Shown here piece by piece: positions 45,177 to 56,098 of a stretch of DNA of 64,000 bases. The DNA lies in the NCBI GenBank assembly GCA_032622095.1, contig CP136063.1:275645426-275709425 (forward strand), given 5' to 3'. The notes beneath the pieces were generated by a model, which was not told the DNA's origin, searched no databases, and worked only from the letters and a program-made list of their open reading frames with translations. Positions within the stretch are counted from its first letter, which is position 1. Each line of letters starts with the position of its first letter. The stretch comes from Siphonodentalium dalli. Taxonomy: Eukaryota; Mollusca; Scaphopoda; Gadilida; Siphonodentaliidae. The position numbers and the translations under genes are program-made.

Positions 45177-45626
45177 GAGGGTATCACCCCCTCCCCCTGA
45201 ATCCTGAATACCAGTTAATTTTGGGGGGTGAATCCTGAATACATGTTAAGAAATAATATGCGATAAATGACATACAAATTGACTGTTTTAATATCAGACA
45301 GATACAAGCAGAAGTTACAAAGACACATTATGATCCATTATACCTGACATGATATTGGAGTAGAGTATTATGGGCGTTATGAGGCCGTTATGATACGATT
45401 AATGATACTTTATGATGGCATGGCGGTCGAATATGCCCAAGAAGCTATTCTATCCACTCATTCACACAGATAACTAACACAAAATATTATTTTGCGCCAT
45501 CAAAACCTTCGTCCAAGATGTTTTGCTTGAACCCGAATACCAGTTAATTCCGGGGTATGAATCCCACTTACGGCTTCAAAATACCCTGAATCCCGCGTAC
45601 CGAAAAGGGGGTGGGGTGATACCCTC
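45177..45626. mobile_element. 450-bp MITE with gagggtatcacccc ends
   Basis: Ends are gagggtatcacccc and ggggtgataccctc, exact complements, flanked by a 6-bp duplication ctgtac (45171-45176 and 45627-45632). Subterminal internal inverted words (gaataccagttaatt in both halves) are present. A second, interrupted copy is split between 46496-46747 and 53339-53483. Confidence 0.9.
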
Positions 45627-45755
45627 CTGTACATATGCGATATTGTTTATTGGAAAGTAGTCTGCTACTACTGAACTCAGAAACGAGATGAACATGTCTT
45701 CGTGGTTGAATTCTGCTAGTTTGTCATAATTATATTGGCAAGTCTAGAGACAGTC

Positions 45756-45930
45756 TCCATGAATTGCTGTTTGTTTCTCGATAGGTGTTCAGACTTCCCG
45801 GGAGGAACTTCTCCATGAATTGCTGTTTTTTTTTTCTCGATAGGTGTTCAGACTTCTCGGGAGGAACTTATCCATGAATTGCTGTTTTTTTTCTCGATAG
45901 GTGTTCAGATTTCCCGGGAGGAACTTCCCC
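45756..45930. repeat. 57-bp tandem repeat, three copies
   Basis: Units starting tccatgaattgctgtttttt and containing cgataggtgttcagacttc begin at 45756, 45812 and 45871; the poly-T length varies. Confidence 0.9.
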
Positions 45931-46137
45931 ATGTACTTGCGAAGCTTTTCGACATTTTGCTCCATCGCATTCCTCGATAACTAATCCATTATCGCCATGG
46001 ACAACCAAACGTGTTTCTCCTCCTTTAACACTTCTGGAATTAATCAATTGGTTTCCTTTCCAAATAACCAGTCTTTCCGGTATGCACATTGTGGTAATAA
46101 TGCAAGTAACATAGTTGCTTTTTAGGGTGGGTGGCAC
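45868..46137 (-). other. Unrecognised 89-codon frame, doubtful
   Basis: The middle part (ERLVIWKGNQLINSR ... RLVVHGDNGLVIEE ... CDGAKCRKA) has a protein-like composition unlike the surrounding repeats, but the C-terminal end runs into the 57-bp tandem repeat. It could be a host exon or transposon fossil. I do not recognise it. Confidence 0.15.
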
Positions 46138-46265
46138 ACCTGTGGTCGATAGGGCGTTGAAGGTCGTCGAACAATGGCGTCATCTATATGGCTCGACTTC
46201 CACCTATCTGAACTATTGTTATACCGTATGTACGTATAACTAAAACACACAATTCAGATATGCAC

Positions 46266-46486
46266 ATGAAGGCTGACATAATTACACACAATTGACACCC
46301 AAACATAAAACAGACAAATATGTTCTAGCACAAAGAAATTTTCCTGTATTAACATATATAGATACTCAGTTTTTAAATGGTACCTGCATAATGTAAGTTA
46401 TTATACAATGCCATGGTTGAGGCAATTAAAACTTCAGAGGTGATGTGTCATAATAACAACTTCGACATATGTGTGATGTGTGATAA
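46266..46486. repeat. 221-bp direct repeat, second copy
   Basis: Copy of 44906-45126. A gagggtatc-type MITE sits close downstream in both copies but at a different position and in opposite orientation, so the duplication preceded at least one MITE insertion. Confidence 0.9.
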
Positions 46487-46495
46487 AGCATATAT

Positions 46496-46747
46496 GAGGT
46501 ATCACCCCCCTTTTCGGTACGCGGGATTCATGGTGTTTTGAAGCCGTACGCGGGATTCATACCCCCGAATTAACTCGTATTCGGGTTCAAGCAAAACATC
46601 TTGGACGCAGGTTTTGATGCCGCAAAATAATATTTTGTGCTAGTTATCTGTATGAATGAGTGGGTGGAATAGCTTCTTGGGCATATTCGACCACCATGCC
46701 ATCATAAAGTATCATTAATCGTATCACAACGGCCTCATAACGCCAAT
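46496..46747 (-). mobile_element. MITE copy 2, first half
   Basis: Inverted relative to 45177-45626: begins gaggtatcaccccccttttc and includes ggttcaagcaaaacatcttg and cgtatcacaacggcctcata. It is cut at gccaat by the 6.6-kb element. Confidence 0.88.
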
Positions 46748-46799
46748 AGAGACCTTTCGCAAAACTCACGTTTACGATTACGGATACGGATAGGGTACT

Positions 46800-48718
46800 A
46801 CGTCACCAACCTTTGTGTACTTTCTAATCGTTCTCGTATTTTACTATCCGTAATAACGTTTACGATTTTATGGTTTCTAATAAGCTCAAATAACACCTGA
46901 AATTTATTTTCTGCAATATATCACTTTGCTCCGTTCGAGAGTGTATATGTATATCATGTAAACCATACAGCTGTATTGAGCTACGACCTCAATATGCTGT
47001 TTAGATTTGTCAATCACTGTACTCGTCGTCGTGAATCACGAGCTTCCCGCGAAATAAGATCGCTATTCACAACGGATAGCCATCGCTGGCTGCGACACAA
47101 AACTTTACAGTAAGAGGAGTGCACTATGAAACCAGTCGCCAAAAATACAGTATAGTGCGCGATGCATGAAGAGTTTTGAGTGATTATTATGGGCAAGATA
47201 GTACACAATATATAGTGAAATTCAACAATTATTTAATTCAACAACCCATGGTGGTGTCCTAACGTGTGCAGTTATAGAATGCCTCAGGAGAGCCTAAAGA
47301 ATGGCATAACCCCATTAATAAATAGTGAACGATTTTGTGTTCTCTTCCCCTTTCCCGAATTGAATAGTTCATTCAATTTAATAATATTCGGTTTTCGGTA
47401 GAAGTTGGGTTTATATATCTCTCTCGTAGAGTCTGTAATGCAGGGCATTTTAAAATTACATGGAATTCATAACCGAGTACTAAGTTACATAAAGTACTCT
47501 TTCTATCTAAGTAATCTGAACCTACCCTAGATCCCGATTCAACTGGTAAGTAGTGATTTATGTTCCTGAACCGTAACTAAAAGAATATTTGGCACACCCA
47601 CCGACATCACCATATAAATCAGCAGTCTCTGTCAGGTTTGTTCTTTGCATTTATTTTTAATTTAAAAAACAGGCACAAATGCGGCATTTAAAGGTACTCA
47701 ATCCGATTTGATGTCCCCATATCATCAGATTCCAACAACAATTTTTTTTTTGAAATGCCGCTTCTGTTATCAGAATCGAGTAATTGCTCAAAATTAATGC
47801 TAACCACAGTCAACTATATCATAAAATTGCCCAAAACCTGTTATTTATCAACATTTTGTTCAACGAAATTTTGCCGGTTTGTCAAATATCTGACTTGATG
47901 CACATCGCTTCTACCGTGTCGACTTTGTTTCGATTTGGTAGTAACAAATCAGAAGTGATGCACATCAGCGAGCTCACCAACCTTATGTCGGATTTCCTAA
48001 ACCCAAACGGCCGAATTCTGGTCCCTGGTCTAGACCAGGGTTTCATGTAAACTATAGTCTGGACCAGACCGAAACCACTGTGATCGCCATGTGTTACCTG
48101 GCTTCGGAGCGAGTAAGCTGGGATTATTGGTCCGCACCGGTCCGTATTCTCGTCTTTTTGAAACTCAGGTTTACGTAAACCATGGTTTGCCTTCTTATTG
48201 TCATTCAAGCCTGTGTCGGTCTGTTCATAATTCGAACCATGTGGTAACGTACAAGTTCTGGTAACAGAAACATATGTATTTTTTGGAAGCATTTATCTTT
48301 ATGTTAACCAAATAGGAATTGTGATTTAATAATATGCCGTATGTAGAAGAAAGATTATAATTATATATGAAGTGGACAAAATGTAATATAATCGATAATT
48401 ATGTGTGTTATAGGTAATAGTCTACAACTGAGACCTAGTACCCCCCTGGTCTGAGATTTTTGTATAAACCGAGACTTGAACCTGAGACGAGAATACCTTT
48501 TTCTGTTTTCGCAGTAACGATACAGATTGGTAATTTGATTGTAAATCATGCGTGCGTTTATCTGGCTTTACAGTGGAGTTTTATTTGTAACACCCTTGCC
48601 GTGTTTGAAAGCATATTACCGTTAGATGGATTAAGTCAGATTTTCGTGCTATTATTTATAATATGTTATCGATGGGTTTGGTTGACACGGATAAATAGGG
48701 AATGATAGTAGTTTTGGG
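46800..48718. other. Left interior of the 6.6-kb element, no gene
   Basis: No coding is supported. The segment near 47880-48130 contains a caccagag-like inverted counterpart of 52740-52930. Confidence 0.5.
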
Positions 48719-51561
48719 GTGTGACTAAACACCGCCCGGACCAGCCCGGACCAGCCCGGACAAGCCCGGACCAGCCCGGACCAGCCCGGACCCCCCATAT
48801 GGACTATATGAGTGATTGTAAGGGCAATATAAGTGCAGGGTGTCATGGAAACCCACTCAGGGTCGCTATTAACCCTCAAAATGCCGGCATCGGCGAAAAT
48901 GTTCGCCGCGAAATGAAGCTAACAGCCCGGACCGCCCCTGCTGCGATGGCGGCATTTTGGGGGTTAATTGCCAGGCATTCGTGGGCGACTCGCCCTTGAA
49001 TCTTCTTGAGTCTAGTCGAGGGTAGTTCCACAACACATATGTAAGGAGTTATTAGAAGTACGAGGACATTAAGGGGGTCCGGGCTGTGAATTTGTTTTTG
49101 GGGGCGCAATTTTTTAATTCTGGCTGAATCTGGGAAGTTTAGGGGTTAATAAGCGGCACTTCCGTTTGACCTTGACCACTCTCCGTGCGTATTTGGGTTT
49201 CATTAACACCCTCGTACATGAATCGATACTAAAATCATACCTGTACGCAGCAGGGGCGGTCCGGGCTGTTAGCTTCATTTCACGGCGAACATTTTCGCCG
49301 ATGCCGGCATTTTGAGGGTTAATAGCAACCCTGAGTGGGTTTCCATGACACCCCTGCACTTATATTGCCATTAAAACCACTCATATAGTCCATATGGGGG
49401 GTCCGGGCTGGACTTGGATGGTCCGGGCTGTCAGCGTCGTTATGGGTAAACATAATCGGCGATGGCGGCATTTTGGGGGTTAATTGCCAGGCATTCGTGG
49501 GCGACTCGCCCTTGAATCTTCTTGAGTCTAGTCGAGGGTAGTTCCACAACACATATGTAAGTAGTTATTAGAAGTACGAGGACATTAAGGGGGTCCGGGC
49601 TGTGAATTTGTTTATTGGGGGCGCAATTTTTTAATTCTGGCTGAATCTGGGAAGTTTAGGGGTTAATAAGCGGCACTTCCGTTTGACCTTGACCACTCTC
49701 CGTGCGTATTTGGGTTTCATTAACACCCCCGCACAGGTATGGATACTAAAATCCCACCTGGACGCAGCAGGGGCGGTCCGGGCTGTTAGCTTCATTTCGC
49801 GGCGAACATTTTCGCCGATGCCGGCATTTTGAGGGTTAATAGCAACCCTGAGTGGGTTTCCATGACACCCCTGCACTTATATTGCCATTAAAATCACTCA
49901 TATAGTCCATATGGGGGGTCCGGGCTGGACTTGGATGGTCCGGGCTGGTCCGGGCTGTCAGCGTCGTTATCGGTAAACATAATCGGCGATGGCGGCATTT
50001 TGGGGGTTAATTGCCAGGCATTCGTGGGCGACTCGCCCTTGAATCTTCTTGAGTCTAGTCGAGGGTAGTTCCACAACACATATGTAAGGAGTTATTAGAA
50101 GTACGAGGACATTAAGGGGGTCCGGGCTGTGAATTTGTTTTTGGGGGCGCAATTTTTTAATTCTGGCTGAATCTGGGAAGTTTAGGGGTTAATAAGCGGC
50201 ACTTCCGTTTGACCTTGACCACTCTCCGTGCGTATTTGGGTTTCATTAACACCCTCGTACATGAATCGATACTAAAATCATACCTGTACGCAGCAGGGGC
50301 GGTCCGGGCTGTTAGCTTCATTTCACGGCGAACATTTTCGCCGATGCCGGCATTTTGAGGGTTAATAGCAACCCTGAGTGGGTTTCCATGACACCCCTGC
50401 ACTTATATTGCCATTAAAATCACTCATATAGTCCATATGGGGGGTCCGGGCTGGACTTGGATGGTCCGGGCTGTCAGCGTCGTTATGGGTAAACATAATC
50501 GGCGATGGCGGCATTTTGGGGGTTAATTGCCAGGCATTCGTGGGCGACTCGCCCTTGAATCTTCTTGAGTCTAGTCGAGGGTAGTTCCACAACACATATG
50601 TAAGTAGTTATTAGAAGTACGAGGACATTAAGGGGGTCCGGGCTGTGAATTTGTTTATTGGGGGCGCAATTTTTTAATTCTGGCTGAATCTGGGAAGTTT
50701 AGGGGTTAATAAGCGGCACTTCCGTTTGACCTTGACCACTCTCCGTGCGTATTTGGGTTTCATTAACACCCCCGCACAGGTATGGATACTAAAATCCCAC
50801 CTGGACGCAGCAGGGGCGGTCCGGGCTGTTAGCTTCATTTCGCGGCGAACATTTTCGCCGATGCCGGCATTTTGAGGGTTAATAGCAACCCTGAGTGGGT
50901 TTCCATGACACCCCTGCACTTATATTGCCATTAAAATCACTCATATAGTCCATATGGGGGGTCCGGGCTGGACTTGGATGGTCCGGGCTGGTCCGGGCTG
51001 TCAGCGTCGTTATCGGTAAACATAATCGGCGATGGCGGCATTTTGGGGGTTAATTGCCAGGCATTCGTGGGCGACTCGCCCTTGAATCTTCTTGAGTCTA
51101 GTCGAGGGTAGTTCCACAACACATATGTAAGGAGTTATTAGAAGTACGAGGACATTAAGGGGGTCCGGGCTGTGAATTTGTTTATTGGGGGCGCAATTTT
51201 TTAATTCTGGCTGAATCTGGGAAGTTTAGGGGTTAATAAGCGGCACTTCCGTTTGACCTTGACCACTCTCCGTGCGTATTTGGGTTTCATTAACACCCCC
51301 GCACAGGTATGGATACTAAAATCCCACCTGGACGCAGCAGGGGCGGTCCGGGCTGTTAGCTTCATTTCGCGGCGAACATTTTCGCCGATGCCGGCATTTT
51401 GAGGGTTAATAGCAACCCTGAGTGGGTTTCCATGACACCCCTGCACTTATATTGCCCTTACAATCACTCATATAGTCCATATGGGGGGTCCGGGCTGGTC
51501 CGGGCTGGTCCGGGCTGGTCCGGGCTGGTCCGGGCTCGTCCGGGCGGTGTTTAGTCACACC
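48719..51561. repeat. Higher-order satellite with inverted cap
   Basis: Five tandem units start (atggcggcattttgggggtt) at 48946, 49462, 49989, 50505 and 51032. Periods alternate 516 and 527 bp, giving a 1043-bp higher-order unit. The two types differ at marked sites: ctcgtacatgaatcgatac against cccgcacaggtatggatac, and one extra tccgggctgg in the longer type. The left cap (48719-48945) is the inverted copy of the right end (51333-51561). Both ends carry short (ccggaccagc)n arrays and gtgtgactaaacaccgcccg / complement. All 77-81-codon minus frames recur identically every 1043 bp and are by-products. Confidence 0.95.
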
Positions 51562-52361
51562 GGTAGTTTTGCAATCGGAACGTAATCCGCATTGGATGCG
51601 GGTGTCTTTCGTTCCGTGTTTCTGAAATGAATTGAGGTCGGAGCTAGTTTTGATAGTACTAATTCATCATTTGAGAATAAATTATTGCTGGACTGGATAT
51701 ACAATATAACAGCAAAAATTCTCAAAATTATATTAAGACAGAACGAAAAATTGTGGTTCAAATCAAGGAAATGTCCGATTAAATTGAATTAAATTAAATT
51801 AAATGCATGGGACACCTGCTCTTGATTAGTGATTTATTTGGTCCATTTTATTAAGCCTTGACATTTCAAATTGGTTCATTGGAAAAAAATTACATGGCAA
51901 AGGAAATATCTGCTACCGGGAGTGTGATACAACGCACCCATCTTGATTTTTTTCCGATACCCTCCAACACCCACCCCCCCCCCCCCCGCCCCCCCCCCCC
52001 CCCCCCCGTTGTGACCATTACATTTTCTGGAAAATTATTTTCAATAACTTCAATCACAGCGATAGTTATTTAGAATCTTTCTAAATTTTCAACTTATTGC
52101 AAATTCCCAAGTCCGCGAAATTACATTGCATATGTCACCCCCCTCACCCCAATGAATTGTTGAAAATTTCCGACAAGTACCTCACTATTTCCAGTTGTTG
52201 GAAATTCCCACCTGATATCCCCTATAATAATGGTTCGAAATGTTTTCAAGAGATATATGTAATTTATGTGTAATATTTTGACGCAAAGTTGAACAATATA
52301 GGCCTATAGTTGGTTCTTGATATGAACAAACAATATTTTACACTATACATTGGTTGTAAAG
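51562..52361. other. Non-coding, with a poly-C tract
   Basis: Contains an almost pure C run at 51975-52008. No coding is seen. Confidence 0.6.
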
Positions 52362-52740
52362 GACGCCGGTGGTCCCGTCGTTAGAATGCGCGGGGCATTA
52401 TGTCGCCATTTGCCATCTAGCGCTGACGAAGCTGGTTCGAATGCCGACAAGTGCGGATTCGCGATCCACTCTAAGTGAGGATAATCTGATTCGTGTATCT
52501 GGGCAAGTTTGTCGGTCCCTTTCTGGGGTCGGTATTTCTACACACAGCGGAGTGTTTCTCGGTGAATTTACTCTCTGCGTAGATTTTCCTCCACCCGTAA
52601 AAATGACAACGTCGTGACATCCGCATAAGGGGTGAGAAATCCGCACCACCCCTGCCCCGTGATCCCTGTCGAAAGGCGACGGCATACAGATAACGCTACA
52701 CAACACGGGTATAAGCCGCTTTCACGTGCTCAGGTTTGGA
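52362..52740 (+). repeat. tRNA-derived SINE-like sequence
   Basis: The head resembles a tRNA: a box-A-like tggtcccgtcgttagaatg at 52370-52388 and a box-B-like ggttcgaatgcc at 52434-52445, spaced as in a tRNA promoter. The body has ctcggtgaatttactctctg and gtagattttcctccacccgt, familiar from invertebrate SINEs. It does not fold into a valid tRNA. It sits within the 6.6-kb element. Confidence 0.65.
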
Positions 52741-53338
52741 GACACCAACACACCAATCACGATGCAGGGCTCAGCACGCTTTTGTCCATAGATTGTCATT
52801 GATTGTCGTTGATTATACAACAATGCGCCGATCCCAGCTTGCGATCAGGTGGTTTCGCGAGACCAAGTCCTGACATGGAACACCGTGATTATTAGGGTGG
52901 TCTAGACCTGAGACCAGAATTCAGCCGAAAGAGGTGAAGCCGAAATCGCATTGAAATCAAATCGCGGACTTGAAGGGGCTTGAACGATGGCGTCGTGCCA
53001 CCACATATGACCTGGCATTTATACCTGTATTGCCACAATATATCACGAGAATCCCGGGTCGTACGTTGTGACTGGTCGAATTATTGACAAAATTAACATG
53101 TCATGGTTATCGCATTATTGCACATGAGACGATAAGTGAAGTATTAAGGGACTGTATACCAAACACACGCTTTGGGTTGTAAAGGTGGTACGAAATAATG
53201 ATCGTACGTGTTCGTCAAAACTCTTACGCGTAATCGTTTTGCGAAAGGACTTTTTGGCCATACGGATAGACTTACGACTACGAATAGCTATCCGTATTCG
53301 TAATCGTAAACGCGAGGATGCGAAAGGTCTCTGCCAAT

Positions 53339-53483
53339 AACGCGACCGGCGTCTCTTCGGTCGTTAAAACAGTCAATTTGTATGTCATTTATCGCATATT
53401 ATTTCTTAACATGTATTCAGGATTCACCCCCCAAAATTAACTGGTATTCAGGATTCACCGCCCAAAATTAACTGGTATACTCT
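53339..53483 (-). mobile_element. MITE copy 2, second half
   Basis: Continues the interrupted MITE: ttaaaacagtcaatttgtat, ttatttcttaacatgtattc and gaattcaccccccaaa-type words match the complement of 45190-45300. The terminal inverted end is lost where the LINE fragment begins. Confidence 0.85.
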
Positions 53484-53486
53484 GTT

Positions 53487-54100
53487 ATATACAACTTCGA
53501 TGAAAGATCGTGAACAATTATGTAGACTTCGAATCAGTTGTCATTCATTAGAAATAGAAAAAGGTCGACACAAACGCCCACCGACACCAGCTGACAAGCG
53601 TATATGCAAAATGTGCAATGCTAACTCAGTGGAAGACGAGAAGCATTTTGTCCTCCATTGTGCTAAATACGACAAGTTGAGAACACGTTTATTCGAAGAA
53701 CTGAATTATAAAAGCAACGCATTTCTAAGAGCTAGTAATATCTCAAAATTTATATACATAATGCGAAACGACCAACCAAATACAAGGCATGTGATCAGTC
53801 GAGCTATCAAAGAATTCTTTGAAACGAGAGAAAAAGCCCGTGATTGAGGTATGAATTAATAATTATTTTCTATTCCACACGATATCATAGGTCAGCATAC
53901 AGATTATTTACACGCTTATGGTTTTGAGTGTCTATTAGGTCACATTGTATACATGTAGTTTGAATAGGTTGAAAGTTTATTATATGAAAAATGTATGTAT
54001 AATTATGTAAATTATATGTCTTCTCATTATGTAATGCATACGGCTCACATGAGTGTTTTTATGCTAATAAATATCAAATATCAAATAAAATAAATATCGC
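53487..54100 (+). pseudogene. LINE 3' fragment A
   Basis: The 53500-53847 frame encodes the C-terminal end of a non-LTR retrotransposon, with LCRLRISCHSLEIEKGR, the zinc knuckle ICKMCNANSVEDEKHFVLHC and FIYIMRNDQP. The 3' untranslated part contains gcatacggctcacatgagtg and ends in ttatgctaataaat followed by a (atcaaat)n tail near 54070-54095. It is a different family from 24170-25510. Confidence 0.85.
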
Positions 54101-54985
54101 AAGCGCTTAAATTCTTAAAGCGAGTCAGTGAAGGCCACCCCAACTCAATTATCCGTGAAGCTTTCCGGTCTAGTGAATCGCGTAAACCTAAAACCTCACT
54201 TCTATCAATGAAGGAAAAATACATTGCATCATTAAATGCACCGAACGGAAGTAGTATGTATATCTCAAATGATTATATTAATGAAATCACGGAAAGAATG
54301 AAAGATGAATACATAAACACATATATCATTGGCGTGGACAATCCACACAGCAAATTGAGAACGTACCAAAGTTTCAAAACCGTATTCCGAATTGAACCGT
54401 ATCTACTAAATATAAAGTCAATAAAAGAACGAGAACAATTTTGTAGATTGCGAATTAGCTCTCATGCACTGGTAATTGAAAAAGGCAGATATAAGCGGCC
54501 CCCAACGCCCGCTAATGAATGAGTATGCAAATATTGTGACTCAGGGTCTGTTGAAGATGAAAAACATTTCGTTCTTTATTGTCAAAAATATGTCGAATTG
54601 AGAAAAGACCTTTTCGAGAAACTAGCAGCGATAAACATTATGTTCACAGAAGCCAGCGACTTGGAGAAATTTATATATATCATGCGAAACGATGAGGAGC
54701 AATCCAGCGATGTGATCGGCAAAGCTAATGAGCAACTTTTTCATAGCACGCGAGGCTACTAACAGCTGAAGTTAGATAATAGGCCTACTCAATCTTTCAA
54801 ACACCAACTGGCAATACTGACTTAATACCAACCAAATAAGTATTGTATAGAACTATAGATGTATATATGTCTTGTGTTAAAATGTGTTATTTGCATATTG
54901 TTATATTGTTATGTCACCATTATGTATACATGCATACGGCTCTCACGAGCGTCTTTATGCTAATAAATCTATCTATCTATCTAGT
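54100..54985 (+). pseudogene. LINE 3' fragment B
   Basis: Same family as fragment A, head-to-tail. Coding starts near 54104 (LKFLKRVSEGHPN) and runs through MKEKYIASLNAPNG to the zinc-knuckle region (VCKYCDSGSVEDEKHFVLYC), interrupted by one stop at 54520-54522, probably a C-to-T change in an arginine codon. Coding ends near 54762. The tail is gcatacggctctcacgagcg, ttatgctaataaat and (ctat)n. Confidence 0.85.
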
Positions 54986-55370
54986 CAGCCAAGAATATGC
55001 CCCGCTTTAAATTCCGCGAGACAGTTCGCAATGGGTTCCACTACATGCGATACTAATTGTCTCGTGTACTGGGCAAACATGTTACCATGGAAACCCTTTT
55101 AAATGGTATTCATGTTACCGACAACAATGTATTTCTGTATCGGTCGATAATCGGGCGCGGATCCAAGAGATTTCGATCTTTACGCTGAAGGATGCTGAGT
55201 GACGAAGTACGTCCAATTGGCGTTTATTTCGAGGAAAGTGGAATATTCGAAGAAGTGATTCGTGCATGCAGGTAACGCCGGTATGGCACCTAGACCATGT
55301 AAAATTGTCACACTTAGTCTACGTTCCTACAGCTTGCAATGTTCGTGCTGTTCTTCACATACGGATGTGA
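54986..55370. other. Non-coding, no feature recognised
   Basis: No coding or repeat structure is supported. Confidence 0.5.
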
Positions 55371-55820
55371 CCCGCCATATCAAATCCAGTCGGAAGACGG
55401 GATTTTTTTTACCCTGTGCCAATGCATTCTCTTATATATGCGAGTCGACCATAGGTCGCCTCGCACATATAAGAGAATGCATTGGCCTAACAATTTTTTA
55501 CAATTTTAATAATTTTTTCTTGTATTCTTTAACAATTTTATAATTTCACCCATACAGAGCCCCAGACAAACATGAGCAGACGACACTCTTCTATATGCTT
55601 CTATATATGTGTGGGGCTCCCTGCAGGGTAATGGATGTTTTTTATTTTATGTCCTAAAAATTGTCAGAAACATTTATTTTAAAAAAATGATAAAAAATTG
55701 TTAGGCCAATGCATTCTCTTATATATGCGAGGCGACCTATGGTCGACTCGCATATATAAGAGAATGCATTGGCACAGGGTAAAAAAAATCCCGACTTCCG
55801 ACTGGATTTGATATGGCGGG
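55371..55820. mobile_element. Foldback element with two hairpins
   Basis: Outer inverted ends cccgccatatcaaatccagt / actggatttgatatggcggg (55371 and 55801-55820) enclose accctgtgcc...ggcacagggt and two hairpins at 55419-55485 and 55706-55772 of the ccaatgcattctcttatata type. It is the same double-hairpin module as at 23539-23760 plus longer flanks. Confidence 0.9.
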
Positions 55821-55903
55821 TACATTTTTGGCGATACATGTATAAAATTTGGAATTACAGAGTGTGTGTACGATTGTGATGGAGCAGGATTAAATATCAT
55901 GTA

Positions 55904-56033
55904 CCAGTGCATTCTCTTATATATGCGAGTCTCCCATATGGAGCCTCGAATATATATAAAAGAATACACTGGCTTACAAGATCAAGGTTTATATTGTTAG
56001 GCCAATACATTCTCTTGTATATGCGATATTAAA

Positions 56034-56086
<53 letters not shown>

Positions 56087-56098
56087 AGAATGCATTGG
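55904..56098. repeat. Two more hairpins, one with an AT microsatellite
   Basis: Hairpin 55904-55972 is the ccagtgcattctc variant. Hairpin 56002-56098 keeps ccaatacattctcttgtata and tataagagaatgcattgg but its apex is replaced by an (AT)n run of about 50 bp (56034-56085). The spacer cttacaagatcaaggtttat is the complement of the spacer in 43181-43745. Confidence 0.88.

Larger units (their letters stand above)
46748..53332. mobile_element. 6.6-kb element with inverted ends, nested in a MITE
   Basis: It starts agagacctttcgca and ends tgcgaaaggtctct, exact complements, with similarity continuing about 47 bp (cgtttacgattacg). A 6-bp duplication gccaat flanks it (46742-46747 and 53333-53338) and the MITE sequence resumes beyond it. 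Ends of the AG...CT type and 6-bp duplications occur in Polinton/Maverick elements, but no capsid, polymerase or integrase gene is visible, so this would be a non-autonomous element of unknown superfamily. The interior is largely non-coding and dominated by the higher-order satellite at 48719-51561, with partial inverted symmetry around it (tctggtccctggtctagacc near 48018 against gtctagacctgagaccagaa near 52900). Confidence 0.85.

Noticed and set aside
44906-46486. The two 221-bp direct repeats as LTRs of a small element
   Set aside because: They lack tg...ca ends, a primer-binding site and a polypurine tract, and MITEs sit between them.
49114-51446. Series of identical 77-81-codon minus-strand frames
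   Set aside because: They recur exactly with the 1043-bp satellite period; no family resemblance and no start/stop context of genes.
52362-52450. tRNA gene
   Set aside because: Box-A- and box-B-like words are present, but the arms do not pair into a cloverleaf and the body continues as a SINE.
55262-55969. Cys-containing frames over the hairpin cluster
   Set aside because: They reuse the hairpin arms (IYKRMHW, NAFSYICES) that recur at every hairpin copy and are not genes.
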